This document shows, one piece after another, positions 1 through 11,034 of a stretch of DNA of 64,000 nt (position 1 is the stretch's first letter; each line of letters starts with the position of its first letter). The notes under the pieces are model-generated. The model was not told the origin of the DNA. It saw nothing but the letters and a program-made list of their open reading frames with translations, and searched no databases. Origin of the DNA: Geopseudomonas sagittaria (GTDB lineage: Bacteria; Pseudomonadota; Gammaproteobacteria; Pseudomonadales; Pseudomonadaceae); the NCBI RefSeq assembly GCF_900115715.1, contig NZ_FOXM01000001.1, positions 400,454-464,453 on the forward strand. The letters are read 5' to 3'. Position numbers and translations under genes: made by a program.

Positions 1-292
1 CGTTGTAGCGCCGCGCGCCCTCCACCCAGGGGAAGCCGAGCAGCACGCGGATGCCGCGCACCTCGCGGGCCAGACGCTCCAGCGCGGCTTCGATGCGCAG
101 CTGCATGCTGCCTCTGAGCAGCAGGTCTTCCGGCGGATAGCCGCACAGCGACAGCTCGGGAAACACGATCACATCGGCCTGCCACTGTTCGCGGGCGCGC
201 CCGGCCGCCTCGATGATGCGCTCGACGTTGCCGTGAATGTCGCCGACGCGCAGGTTGAGCTGGGCCATCGCGACCCGCAGGACTTGACTCAT
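1..292 (-). CDS. nadE: Glutamine-dependent NAD+ synthetase, N-terminal part (cut by window edge)
   Basis: The first 97 residues are visible, starting MTQVLRVAMAQLNLRVGDI, followed by VIVFPELSLCGYPPEDLL. This is the nitrilase-type glutaminase domain of NAD+ synthetases, and the E in FPELSLCGYPPEDLL is the catalytic glutamate. This domain releases ammonia from glutamine, which the missing C-terminal synthetase domain would use to amidate deamido-NAD+ in the cytosol. The ATG at 290-292 fits the family N-terminus and has a GAGAGCAGC-like purine stretch upstream. The gene faces away from the pilSR block. The family call is firm; only the 5' end is present, so intactness cannot be judged. Confidence 0.9.
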   Translation of the reverse strand, partial: MSQVLRVAMAQLNLRVGDIHGNVERIIEAAGRAREQWQADVIVFPELSLCGYPPEDLLLRGSMQLRIEAALERLAREVRGIRVLLGFPWVEGARRYN

Positions 293-477
293 GCTGCTCT
301 CCAAATGAAGGGGGCAGACGCCGCGGACTGCAAGAGTCCCGCCGCGCCTGCGGCAAGGGCTGCATTGTCCCGCAACGGCCGCAGCCGACACAACGCACAG
401 TCGCGGCCGGCGGCGCTGGGCTCGCGCCGCCGGCGACGCTACACTGGCGCCCGATTCCGCTTGCCCACGAGAGCATT

Positions 478-708
478 ATGGCTCGCCTACTGATCCTGCT
501 TGCCCTGTTCGCCCTGGCCTGGTGGCTGTGGCGCAGCTTCACCCGCGCGAAGAAGGCCCGCCCGCCCGCCGCGCCCAAGGCCCAGCCGATGGTGCGCTGC
601 GCCCACTGCGGGGTACACGTGCCGCAAGCCGAAGCCCTCGCCCACGACAACCGCTGGTATTGCAGCCGTGCCCACCTCGAACAGGACAACCCCCCTGGAC
701 CGCGCTGA
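478..708 (+). CDS. PP0621-family small membrane protein with zinc ribbon
   Basis: A 76-residue protein with one N-terminal hydrophobic segment (about residues 4-17, LLILLALFALAWWLW), then a basic, Pro/Ala-rich linker and a small metal-binding-looking tail, CAHCGVHVP...WYCSRAH. The two CxxC/C..H halves suggest a treble-clef or zinc-ribbon fold. Such proteins commonly sit directly before pilS-like kinase genes in Pseudomonas (family name recalled as PP0621). The reading frame overlaps the likely start of pilS by about 40 nt, so the two are probably translationally coupled. No biochemical role is known to me. Inner-membrane anchoring with a cytosolic zinc domain is inference. Confidence 0.75.
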   Translation: MARLLILLALFALAWWLWRSFTRAKKARPPAAPKAQPMVRCAHCGVHVPQAEALAHDNRWYCSRAHLEQDNPPGPR

Positions 709-2287
709 CTTCTGGTCGCCGAGCACCGAGCAGGGGCAGCGCATCCTGCGCCTGTACCACCTCTATCGTCTCAGTGTCGGCCTGGCCCTGGTGCTGCTGG
801 TCACCAGCAACATGCACCGCGAACTGCTGGACATGGCCGATCCCCAGCTGTTCCGTATCGGCAGCTGGGCCTACCTGGCGACCAACGTGGTGCTCGGCGT
901 GCTGCTGCAGCAGACCAATCGCCCCCTGCAACTGTTCGGCCTGGCGCTGTTCGACGTCAGCCTGCTCAGCGCTCTGTTCTACGCCGCCGGCGGCATCCCC
1001 AGCGGCCTGGCGCCGCTGCTGGTGATCTCGGTGGCGATCGCCAACAGCATCCTGCGCGGGCGCCTCGGCCTGCTGATCGCCGCACTGGCCAGCAGCGGCC
1101 TGATCTACCTGACCTTCTATCTCAGCCTCAGCCGCTCGGCGGCCACCGCCCAGTACGTGCAGGCCGGCGCCCTCGGCACCCTGTGCTTTGCCGCCGCGCT
1201 GATCATCCAGGCCCTCGGCCGGCGCCTGCAGCAGAGCGAAACCCTGGCCCGCAGGCATGCCGCCGACGTCGCCGACCTGCAGGCCCTCAACGCGCTGATC
1301 CTGCAGCGCATGCGCACCGGCATCCTGGTCCTCGACCCGCAGCTGCGGGTGCTGCTGGCCAACCCCAGCAGCCAGACCCTGCTCGGCCAGAGCCAGCTGG
1401 CCACCCAGCGCCTCGACGCACACTGCCCCGCCCTGCTCGAGCGCCTGCAGCAATGGCAGGAAAATCCGGCCCTGCGCCCGCAGAGCCTGCAGGCCTTCGC
1501 CGAAGGCCCGGTGCTGCAGCCCAGCTTCGTGCCGCTGCGCCGCAAGGGCGAGCGCGACATCCTGGTGTTCCTCGAGGACGTCTCGCAGATCGCCCAGCAG
1601 GCGCAGCAGCTCAAGCTGGCCTCGCTCGGCCGCCTGACCGCCGGCATCGCCCACGAAATCCGCAACCCGCTCGGCGCCATCAGTCACGCCGCCCAACTGC
1701 TGCAGGAAGCCGAGGACCTCAGCGCGCCGGACCGCCGCCTGACCCAGATCATCCTCGACCACTCGCGGCGGATGAACCTGGTGGTGGAGAACGTCCTGCA
1801 ACTGTCGCGCCGCCGCCAGGCCGAACCGCAGCTGCTCGACCTGCGCTACTGGCTGCACCGCTTCGCCGGCGAACTGCGCGAAACCCAGCGCGGCGACTCC
1901 GCGGTCAACCTGCAATGCGTGTCCGGCTCGATCCAGACCCGCATGGACCCGCAGCAGCTGACCCAGATCCTCACCAACCTGGTACAGAACGGCCTGCGCC
2001 ACAGCGCTCGCAAGCACGGCAAGGGCCAGGTCTGGCTGCACCTGTTTCGCGACAGCGCCACGCAGCTGCCGGTGCTGGAGATCAGCGACGACGGCGACGG
2101 CATTCCCGCCGACCAGCTGGGCAACCTGTTCGAGCCGTTCTTCACCACCGAAAACAAGGGCACGGGCCTTGGCCTGTACATCTCCCGCGAGCTGTGCGAA
2201 AGCAACCGCGCCCGCCTCGACCACGTTCCCCGTGAAGGCGGCGCCTGTTTCCGCATCACCTTCGCCCACCCGAAAACCGCGAGCTGA
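668..2287 (+). CDS. pilS: PilS, sensor histidine kinase of the PilS-PilR system
   Basis: About 539 residues. The N-terminal half has several hydrophobic helices (six expected in PilS), then a PAS-like region (LNALILQRMRTGILVLDP), the H-box LASLGRLTAGIAHEIRNP with His about residue 329, an N-box (ILTNLVQNGLRHSA) and ATP-lid motifs (DDGDGIPADQL, GTGLGLYIS). PilS senses pilin levels in the inner membrane and phosphorylates PilR, which drives sigma-54 transcription of pilA. The frame is open far upstream, but homologues begin near STEQGQRILRLYHLYRL. I chose GTG at 668, the only GTG/ATG close to that point. A CTG at 695 with an AGGA 8 nt upstream is an alternative. It overlaps the preceding gene and is followed by pilR after 2 nt. 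Confidence 0.88.
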   Translation: MPTSNRTTPLDRADFWSPSTEQGQRILRLYHLYRLSVGLALVLLVTSNMHRELLDMADPQLFRIGSWAYLATNVVLGVLLQQTNRPLQLFGLALFDVSLLSALFYAAGGIPSGLAPLLVISVAIANSILRGRLGLLIAALASSGLIYLTFYLSLSRSAATAQYVQAGALGTLCFAAALIIQALGRRLQQSETLARRHAADVADLQALNALILQRMRTGILVLDPQLRVLLANPSSQTLLGQSQLATQRLDAHCPALLERLQQWQENPALRPQSLQAFAEGPVLQPSFVPLRRKGERDILVFLEDVSQIAQQAQQLKLASLGRLTAGIAHEIRNPLGAISHAAQLLQEAEDLSAPDRRLTQIILDHSRRMNLVVENVLQLSRRRQAEPQLLDLRYWLHRFAGELRETQRGDSAVNLQCVSGSIQTRMDPQQLTQILTNLVQNGLRHSARKHGKGQVWLHLFRDSATQLPVLEISDDGDGIPADQLGNLFEPFFTTENKGTGLGLYISRELCESNRARLDHVPREGGACFRITFAHPKTAS

Positions 2288-2289
2288 GC

Positions 2290-3633
<1,344 letters not shown>

Positions 3634-3964
3634 TGCCTGGCCTCAGAGCAGGCCGCCCCACCGCTCCCCGCCCCTGCCGATATGGCGGCCTGCACTCAGG
3701 CCGCCTGCACCTGCGTGCGCGTCCAGCAGCCAGCCGCAACCACACAACGCACCTTTTTAACCCACCAGCAAAGCCAAAATGGTGCGCGCGATTGGAATAA
3801 AAACCCGCCAGCACCCGCTCAAGACAGCGCTAATTTACAGAAAAGCACCAAAAAGATTCATCCAAGCGTCACTTTGCACTACCGTAAAGCACTCTTGACT
3901 GTTAAATTTCCCCGCCCGCCGCATACGGCAGACCTCATTCGTAGAAAACCTCCGAGGCATCCCC
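3634..3964. other. 331-bp pilR-gdhA intergenic region
   Basis: No credible gene is visible. It holds a strong hairpin (3684-3705) shortly after pilR, then a markedly AT-richer stretch (about 3745-3910) that presumably carries the gdhA promoter and regulatory sites. A TTGACT hexamer lies at 3895-3900, but no well-spaced -10 follows it, so I do not assign a promoter. Confidence 0.6.
3684..3705 (+). terminator. Hairpin after pilR, possible terminator
   Basis: Perfect 9-bp inverted repeat GGCGGCCTG / CAGGCCGCC around the loop CACT, 50 nt after the pilR stop. There is no U-tract, so it could be a factor-dependent or mRNA-stabilising hairpin rather than an intrinsic terminator. Confidence 0.5.
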
Positions 3965-5302
<1,338 letters not shown>

Positions 5303-5340
5303 GGCCCCCGCCTGGCGACACCGTCTGAGCAGTACAGAAC

Positions 5341-5365
5341 AAGCCGGCCGCTGTGCCGGCTTTTC
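5341..5365 (+). terminator. Intrinsic terminator of gdhA
   Basis: Perfect 8-bp stem AAGCCGGC / GCCGGCTT with the loop CGCTGT, followed by TTTTCTTT, 38 nt after the gdhA stop. Confidence 0.9.
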
Positions 5366-5492
5366 TTTGTCCGCGCTTTTTTATTCCAAAACAAAAAACT
5401 TACACACTCTATTAGATTGATTGGATCTATTTCAGCCACTGCGGATGATCTTGAATTGATAGCAGAAGCAAATCAGTCGAGTAATCAGTGGA

Positions 5493-6347
5493 ATGAGTGC
5501 CAAGGCCGCGAGCAAGCCCCGTCTGTTGTGGTTCGACCTGAGCAGCGCGCAGAGCGCCGAGCAGTGCATCGAGCAATTGGCTCCGCCGTGTCAGGTCACC
5601 CTTGGCTATGGGCTCGGCAGCCTGCCCGCAGCGGACGAGAAGAACCCGCCGGACATGATCTGCGTGCAATTCGACCGTCCCGACAGCAGCGGTCTGAACC
5701 TGCTGCTGGAGATCAAGCGCCGCGCGCCCTCCATCCCGATCACCATGCTCACCGTGCAGCACTCCGAGGAACTGGCCGTCTGGGCGTTCCGCTCGGGCGT
5801 CTGGGAGTATCTGACGTTGCCCTTGTCCAGCGCCGAGCGCCAGCGCTACCTCAAATCCCTGCGCGACCTCCTCGACCTGCGCCGGCGCCCGCCAGGTAGC
5901 CAGCGCCTGCGCCCGGTACGTACCGAGCAACTGCCCGACTGCGTGCGCCTGAACCGCTCACAGCATAGCCACCAGCCGCTCTACGCCGCCCTGGCGCATA
6001 TCGACAATCACTTCCGGGAGCGGATCGAAGAGAAGGAAATGGCCGACCTCTGCGCCATGACCGTGGTGCGCTTCAGCCGCCTGTTCAAGCAGAACTGCGG
6101 CATCGGCTTTCAGGAATACGTGATGCGCAAGCGCATGCAGGCCGCCGAAGAGCTGCTGCTCAACAGCGAGATCCCTGTCTCCAGCGTGGCCTACATGGTT
6201 GGTTTCAAGGATCCATCCTACTTCGCCCGCGCCTTCCGCCAGCACTTCGGCCACAGCCCGAGTGCCCTCCGGCAGGCTCAGCCAGCGGAAACGACAACAG
6301 CGCAAGTCGAGCGACTGGATGGCGGGTCAGCGGATCTGCTGCAGTAG
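5493..6347 (+). CDS. AraC-family regulator with degenerate receiver-like domain
   Basis: 284 residues. Residues about 8-130 have the pattern of a response-regulator receiver (LLWFDL, then SIPITMLTVQHSEELAVWAFRSGVWEYLTLPLS). The phosphorylation site is not canonical: DRPDSSG has lost the Asp-x-x-x-Pro spacing, and the conserved Lys before the last Pro is Leu (TLPL rather than TKPL), so it is probably a pseudo-receiver. Residues about 160-265 form a typical two-HTH AraC domain (MADLCAMTVVRFSRLFKQ, VAYMVGFKDPSYFARAFRQ). The gene converges on the Tad pilus locus with about 200 bp between, so a role in Tad regulation is possible but unproven. The AT-rich region from 5375 upstream of the start is a likely promoter. 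It ends in eight tandem TAG codons. Confidence 0.8.
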   Translation: MSAKAASKPRLLWFDLSSAQSAEQCIEQLAPPCQVTLGYGLGSLPAADEKNPPDMICVQFDRPDSSGLNLLLEIKRRAPSIPITMLTVQHSEELAVWAFRSGVWEYLTLPLSSAERQRYLKSLRDLLDLRRRPPGSQRLRPVRTEQLPDCVRLNRSQHSHQPLYAALAHIDNHFRERIEEKEMADLCAMTVVRFSRLFKQNCGIGFQEYVMRKRMQAAEELLLNSEIPVSSVAYMVGFKDPSYFARAFRQHFGHSPSALRQAQPAETTTAQVERLDGGSADLLQ

Positions 6348-6368
6348 TAGTAGTAGTAGTAGTAGTAG
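6345..6368 (+). repeat. (TAG)8 trinucleotide repeat made of tandem in-frame stop codons
   Basis: Eight perfect TAG units. The first is the stop codon of the AraC-type gene, so the gene ends in eight consecutive in-frame stops. Slippage by whole units would not change the protein. Confidence 0.97.
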
Positions 6369-6396
6369 CAGAACGCCGACCCTCGGAGGTAGCACC

Positions 6397-6524
6397 CGTA
6401 GGGTGGGTTAGCCGCGCAGCGGCGTAACCCACCAACGCCCCCACCGACGATGCCGACAGCAGTGTCCATTGCCGACCTCGCGGCCGGTTGGTGGGTTACG
6501 GCCTGAGGCCTAACCCACCCTACG
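6397..6524. repeat. 128-bp palindromic mini-element with GTAGGGTGGGTTA ends
   Basis: Perfect 14-bp terminal inverted repeats CGTAGGGTGGGTTA (6397-6410) and TAACCCACCCTACG (6511-6524) enclose a second 14-bp inverted pair, CGTAACCCACCAAC (6423-6436) and GTTGGTGGGTTACG (6487-6500). Each arm also folds on itself (GTGGGTTA...TAACCCAC). There is no coding capacity. It resembles dispersed GTAGGGTGGGTTA...AACCCACC repeats recalled from many Proteobacteria. It separates the convergent AraC-type gene and tadD. Related copies lie at 33514-33549 and, with a GTGGACAAC variant, at 37331-37413. Confidence 0.85.
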
Positions 6525-6554
6525 TGCTCGAAAAGCCTGGCTCCCGCTGAACCC

Positions 6555-7619
6555 TCAAGGCATCTCCACCTGCCGCGCTGCCGGCAGGCTGACACTGGAA
6601 ACCACCGGCGCCAGCGGCACCTGCAACTCGCCCACACTGCCCCCCTCCTGGCGGATGCGGCGAATCTGCTGCACGCGCTTGAGGTTCTGCGAAGCCACTT
6701 CATAGTGGGCCGGCGACAGGTCGATGGCGCTGCGGAAGAAGCGTTCGGCATCTTCCAGCTTGCCCTCGATCAGGCAGATATAGCCGACATCGTTGCTGGC
6801 CTCGGCGCGCGGCTCGACCTGCTCGAAGGCCGACAGCGCCTCCTCGTATTGCCCCATGCGCGCCAGCAGCATCCCGTAGTTGCGCCACGCCGGTTTGTAG
6901 CTGGCATCAAAGCCCAATGCCTGCCGATACGCCGCGCGGGCGGCCGGCCAGTCGCCGGCCAGATAGTGCGAATAGCCCTGGCTGTTGGCGACCATGGCCG
7001 AACGCGGGCTGATCTGCATCGACAGTCGGTAGTACAGCTGCGCCCGCTCGAAGTCGTTGCCCAGGTCAGCCAGCACGCCGAGGCCGGTGTACACCCGCAG
7101 CGGCGATTTCTCGTCCACCATCAGCCGACTCAGGTCGGTCAGCTCGCCTGGCGGCACCACGTCACCAAAACGCTGCTGGTCCAAGCGCAGCGCACTGCCG
7201 AGCGTCTGCTGCGCCTGCGGATAACGGCGCTGACCGATCTCCAGCGTGCCGAGCTCGCTCAAAGCCTCGAGATTGGCCGGATCGTTCTTCAGCACATCGC
7301 GGAAGGCCAGCTCGGCCAGTTGACTGTTGCCCCGCTCGCGATGGATGCGCCCCACCCACACCAGCGCATCGTAACGCTTGGCATCCAGTTCGCTGGCGCG
7401 CAGGAACTGATACAACGCCTGATCGGTATCGCCGGCCGCATAGGCTGCGCTCGCCATGCGCATGGCCTGCTCCGCCGTGTCGGCCCCCTTCTGAACCTTG
7501 TAGAGCACCGAGCGGCCGCCGTCGTACAGCTCATTGCGGCTCTTGCCGACACTCTCCCCCGTGGTCTGGCAACCTGCCAGCGTGGCTGCAAGCGCTGCCA
7601 AAAGTGCGATCCTGCGCAT
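6555..7619 (-). CDS. tadD: TadD-like TPR lipoprotein of the Tad pilus
   Basis: 354 residues. The N-terminus MRRIALLAALAATLAGCQT is a lipoprotein signal peptide with lipobox LAGC, so it should be lipidated and placed on a periplasm-facing membrane. The body consists of tetratricopeptide repeats (for example AMRMASAAYAAGDTDQALYQ, AYRQALGFDASYKPAW and the segment around AERFFRSAIDLSPAHYEVA). In Tad systems TadD is thought to act as a pilotin or assembly factor for the RcpA secretin. It is the last gene of the minus-strand run, one base after tadC. The C-terminal tail after the TPRs is low-complexity and ends RQVEMP. Confidence 0.85.
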   Translation of the reverse strand: MRRIALLAALAATLAGCQTTGESVGKSRNELYDGGRSVLYKVQKGADTAEQAMRMASAAYAAGDTDQALYQFLRASELDAKRYDALVWVGRIHRERGNSQLAELAFRDVLKNDPANLEALSELGTLEIGQRRYPQAQQTLGSALRLDQQRFGDVVPPGELTDLSRLMVDEKSPLRVYTGLGVLADLGNDFERAQLYYRLSMQISPRSAMVANSQGYSHYLAGDWPAARAAYRQALGFDASYKPAWRNYGMLLARMGQYEEALSAFEQVEPRAEASNDVGYICLIEGKLEDAERFFRSAIDLSPAHYEVASQNLKRVQQIRRIRQEGGSVGELQVPLAPVVSSVSLPAARQVEMP

Positions 7620-7620
7620 A

Positions 7621-8583
7621 TCACAATCTCCCGAATGCCTTGAGAACGCCGACGATCACCGGCCCGATGACGACCAGGAAGAAGCTCGGCCACAAGCAGA
7701 AGATTAGTGGAAAGATCAGTTTGGTACCGAGTTTTGCCGCTTGCTCTTCTGCGGCTTGGGTGCGCCGGTCGCGGAACTCCTCGGCATAGATGCGCAGGGT
7801 ATCGGCCACGCTGGTACCGAAGCGGATGCTCTGCGCCAGCAGGCTGACCAGGCCGTTGATGTCCTCCAGCCCGGTGCGGTCGGCCAGATGGCGCAGCGCC
7901 TCGGTGCTGGAGATGCCGGCACGGATCTCGGCATTGACCAGCGCCAGCTCCTCGGCCAGTTCGCCATGGCTAACCGACAGCTCCTCGGCAACCCGCTCGA
8001 TGGATTGAGGCAGCGCCAGACCGGACTCGACGCAGACCACCAACAGATCGAGGGCATCGGGAAAGGCGGCGCGCAGCGAGCGCATCCGCGCCTGCTTTCG
8101 TTTGTCCACATAGACAGCCGGCACAATCCAGCCCACCCCCGCCGCGCCTACCAATAATAGGATGGCCTGCAGGAACGAAGCCCCCTTGATGAACGGCAAG
8201 GCCAGCACGGCAATCCCAACCAGCACCAGCATCAGCAGCAGCCGCGCCGCCCAGTAGGCCTGGGCAGCCGAAGGCTGACGGTAACCGGCGTGCACCAGCA
8301 GGGTGCGGGTCGGTGAGTTGTGCCAATCCTGATTGCCGGCAAAACGCTCTCCCACCTGCTCTAGCATCAGTTGCAGGCTGCTGGGTGCCGCGCGTCCGGC
8401 ACTGGAATGACCACGCTTGAGGACATTCAGCCTGCGCTGTACTGGGTTCTGCAACCCAACTACCAGCAATCCCAGGGTCACCAGCGCCAGCACCGCGCTC
8501 AGCCCCACCGCACCGACGAATAACACCCGTGCCAACTCAGGGTTGCCCACCACGCTGTCGAGCAAGCTCAGTAGATAGTCCAT
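7621..8583 (-). CDS. tadC: TadC, GspF-type inner-membrane platform protein
   Basis: 320 residues from the ATG at 8581-8583 (MDYLLSLLDSVVGNPELA), which has GGGAGGG upstream; the frame stays open further upstream but without family features. It has N-terminal and central hydrophobic helices and a type II secretion F domain with the characteristic ALDLLVVCVESGLALPQSIERV...LALVNAEIRAG and ADTLRIYAEEFRDRR. It ends in a last membrane segment (FPLIFCLWPSFFLVVIG). With TadB it forms the membrane platform driven by TadA. It lies between tadB and tadD in a tight co-directional run. Confidence 0.9.
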   Translation of the reverse strand: MDYLLSLLDSVVGNPELARVLFVGAVGLSAVLALVTLGLLVVGLQNPVQRRLNVLKRGHSSAGRAAPSSLQLMLEQVGERFAGNQDWHNSPTRTLLVHAGYRQPSAAQAYWAARLLLMLVLVGIAVLALPFIKGASFLQAILLLVGAAGVGWIVPAVYVDKRKQARMRSLRAAFPDALDLLVVCVESGLALPQSIERVAEELSVSHGELAEELALVNAEIRAGISSTEALRHLADRTGLEDINGLVSLLAQSIRFGTSVADTLRIYAEEFRDRRTQAAEEQAAKLGTKLIFPLIFCLWPSFFLVVIGPVIVGVLKAFGRL

Positions 8584-8614
8584 TTGCAGTCCCTCCCCAC
8601 AGTCCGCCCAGGCT

Positions 8615-9601
8615 TCAGACCTCGATGCGGATGATCTTTTTGATCCAGAAAATCCCCAGCAGCATGGCAAAGAAGGACCCAGCGATCAGCTTGTGCCCAA
8701 TCGGCTCCTTGAGCAGCATTGGCAGATAGTTTGGCGAGCTAACCATCAGCGCGATGGTCAACACGAACGGAATAGCGACCAGTACCCACGCAGACATGCG
8801 GCCCTCGGCCGAGAGCGTCTTGACCTTGCGCTGAAAGCGGAAGCGGCCGCGGATCAGCGAACTCAGGCGCTGGAGAATCTCGGTGAGGTTGCCGCCAGTT
8901 TCCCGGTGCAGCAGGATCGAGGTCACGAGCATCATCACCGTCATGCTCGGCATGCGCTCGAGCAGCCCCAACATGGCCCGGCGCACATCGTTGCCGTAGT
9001 TGATGTCGGCAAAGGTCAGACCGAACTCGTGGGCTACCACGCCCTTCTGCTCGTCGGCCACCAGGCGCAGAGTTTCGTTGAACGGATGCCCGGCCTTGAG
9101 GGCGCGGACCATGGAGTCCAACGCATCCGGTAGCTGCTCCTCGAACTCGGCGAAGCGTTTGCTACGGTCGCTGGAGATCTTCAGGATCGGCACCCAGAAC
9201 AGCACAACCCCGGCTGCCAGTGCCGCCCACCACAGCGGAAACAACAGCCACACCAGCATGGCACCGCCTGCGGCCAGCGCCAGGCCAAGCAGGATCACCC
9301 GGTAGGCCCGCACCTCACGGCCACTCTGGTCGATCATCTCGGCCAGCTTTTCCATCCCTGGCAGCTGCTCCAGCGCTGCTTCCAGCGGCGACAGGCGTTT
9401 GAGGTACTTCTGACGCAGTATTGTCTGCATGTTCGGCACATCGCTGGCACGCTCGAGCACATGCAGTCGCTCGCGAATGCGCTTGCGCACCTTGCCCGCC
9501 TCGCCGAACACCGGCACCGCCAACCCCTGGCTGAGCAGGAAGACCGACAGGAAGATCATGCCAAGAAAGATCAGGATGAATTCCGTGGGGATCTGGCTCA
9601 T
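8615..9601 (-). CDS. tadB: TadB, GspF-type inner-membrane platform protein
   Basis: 328 residues from ATG 9599-9601 (MSQIPTEFILIFLGMIFLSVF), preceded by GAGGG. It has an N-terminal transmembrane helix, a basic linker (KVRKRIRERLHVLERAS), two central helices (LALAAGGAMLVWLLFPLWW), then the GspF domain: LPDALDSMVRALKAGHPFNETLRLV, FADINYGNDVRRAMLGLLERMPSM and LTEILQRLSSLIRGRFRFQRKVK. It partners TadC. The start overlaps the end of tadA by a few codon positions in another frame, so the genes are probably translationally coupled. Confidence 0.9.
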   Translation of the reverse strand: MSQIPTEFILIFLGMIFLSVFLLSQGLAVPVFGEAGKVRKRIRERLHVLERASDVPNMQTILRQKYLKRLSPLEAALEQLPGMEKLAEMIDQSGREVRAYRVILLGLALAAGGAMLVWLLFPLWWAALAAGVVLFWVPILKISSDRSKRFAEFEEQLPDALDSMVRALKAGHPFNETLRLVADEQKGVVAHEFGLTFADINYGNDVRRAMLGLLERMPSMTVMMLVTSILLHRETGGNLTEILQRLSSLIRGRFRFQRKVKTLSAEGRMSAWVLVAIPFVLTIALMVSSPNYLPMLLKEPIGHKLIAGSFFAMLLGIFWIKKIIRIEV

Positions 9602-9603
9602 GG

Positions 9604-11034
9604 CTATTGACCCTCCATCCACTCCGGTCGGAACAGGCTGAGCGGCAGATCGATGCCGCGCTTGGCCAGCACATCGCGGAACGCCGGCACCATGCCGGTG
9701 GGCTTGTAGTCGCCCAGCACCTCACCCTGCTCGCTGATGCCGCGGCGCTCGAAGGTGAAGATCTCGGTCATGGTGATGATCTCGCCTTCCATGCCGTTGA
9801 TCTCCTGCACGCTGACCAACCGGCGCTTGCCGTCCTCCTGGCGCTCGAGCTGCACCACCACGTCGATGGCCGAGGCGATCTGCTGGCGCAGCGCCTTGAT
9901 CGGGAAGGTCGCGCCGGTCATCGCTACCATGTTCTCGATACGCCCCAAGGCATCGCGCGGGGTATTGGCGTGGATGGTGGTCAGCGAACCGTCGTGGCCG
10001 GTGTTCATCGCCGCCAGCATGTCCAATGCCTCGGCACCGCGCACCTCACCGATGACAATGCGGTCGGGGCGCATACGCAGACTGTTGCGCACCAGCTCGC
10101 GCTGGTTCACCTCGCCACGACCCTCGATATTCGGTGGGCGGGTTTCCAGACGCACCACATGGGGCTGCTGGAGTTGTAGCTCGGCCGAGTCCTCGATGGT
10201 GACGATGCGCTCGTTGTGCGGAATGAAGCTGGACAGCACGTTAAGCATGGTGGTCTTACCGGTGCCAGTACCCCCGGACACCAGCACGTTCATCCGGCCG
10301 CGGACAATGGCTTTGAGCACCAGGGCAATCGCCGCCGTCAGGGTGCCGCGCTCGATCAGGCTCTCGGTATTGAGCAGGTCGACGGCGAAGCGGCGGATCG
10401 ACATGCTCGGCCCGTCGATGGCCAGCGGCGGGATGATGGCGTTGACCCGCGAGCCGTCCTTGAGCCGTGCATCCACCAGCGGCGAGGACTCGTCGATACG
10501 CCGCCCCAGGGCGGAAACGATGCGGTCGATGATGTTGAGCAGATGGGCGTCGTCGCGAAAGTGCACATCGGTCCGCTGCAACTTACCGAAGCGTTCCACG
10601 TAGACCGACTTGGCCCCGTTGATGAGGATGTCCGACACCGTGCTGTCGGCCAGCAGCGGCTCCAGCGGGCCGAGACCGAGCACCTCGTCGGTGATCTGCT
10701 TGATGATCAGCTGGCGACTGGCCACGCTGATCGGCGCCGAGTGATCGTCCAGCAAGCGCAGGCAGATCTCGCGAATCTGCTTGGTTGCCTCGGCCGGCTC
10801 CAAGCTGTCCAGCAGCGACAGGTCCATGACCTTGAGCAACTGCTCGTAGACCTTCTCGCGCCACTCCACCTCCAGCGGGTTGAGCTGGGTGCGGGTGCTG
10901 TAGTTGTTCAGCGGCACGGCCTCTTCCCAGGCCATATGCTCGCGCTCGTGACTGGTGGTTTCGCTGGTGCTGGCAGTCACCGCCGCAGGTTTCTGCGGCG
11001 ACTGGCGTAGACGATTGCGCAATTCATTGAGCAT
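9604..11034 (-). CDS. tadA: TadA/CpaF, secretion ATPase of the Tad pilus
   Basis: 476 residues. It is a type II/IV secretion-superfamily ATPase that powers Flp pilus assembly from the cytoplasmic face. The segment [21 protein letters not shown] is the hallmark of the CpaF family. Walker A is GGTGTGKT with Lys about 260, followed by an Asp box ([14 protein letters not shown]), a Walker B-like region ([16 protein letters not shown]) and a His box ([18 protein letters not shown]). All ATPase motifs are intact. It overlaps the end of tadZ by 11 nt and runs directly into tadB. Confidence 0.95.
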   Translation of the reverse strand: MLNELRNRLRQSPQKPAAVTASTSETTSHEREHMAWEEAVPLNNYSTRTQLNPLEVEWREKVYEQLLKVMDLSLLDSLEPAEATKQIREICLRLLDDHSAPISVASRQLIIKQITDEVLGLGPLEPLLADSTVSDILINGAKSVYVERFGKLQRTDVHFRDDAHLLNIIDRIVSALGRRIDESSPLVDARLKDGSRVNAIIPPLAIDGPSMSIRRFAVDLLNTESLIERGTLTAAIALVLKAIVRGRMNVLVSGGTGTGKTTMLNVLSSFIPHNERIVTIEDSAELQLQQPHVVRLETRPPNIEGRGEVNQRELVRNSLRMRPDRIVIGEVRGAEALDMLAAMNTGHDGSLTTIHANTPRDALGRIENMVAMTGATFPIKALRQQIASAIDVVVQLERQEDGKRRLVSVQEINGMEGEIITMTEIFTFERRGISEQGEVLGDYKPTGMVPAFRDVLAKRGIDLPLSLFRPEWMEGQ

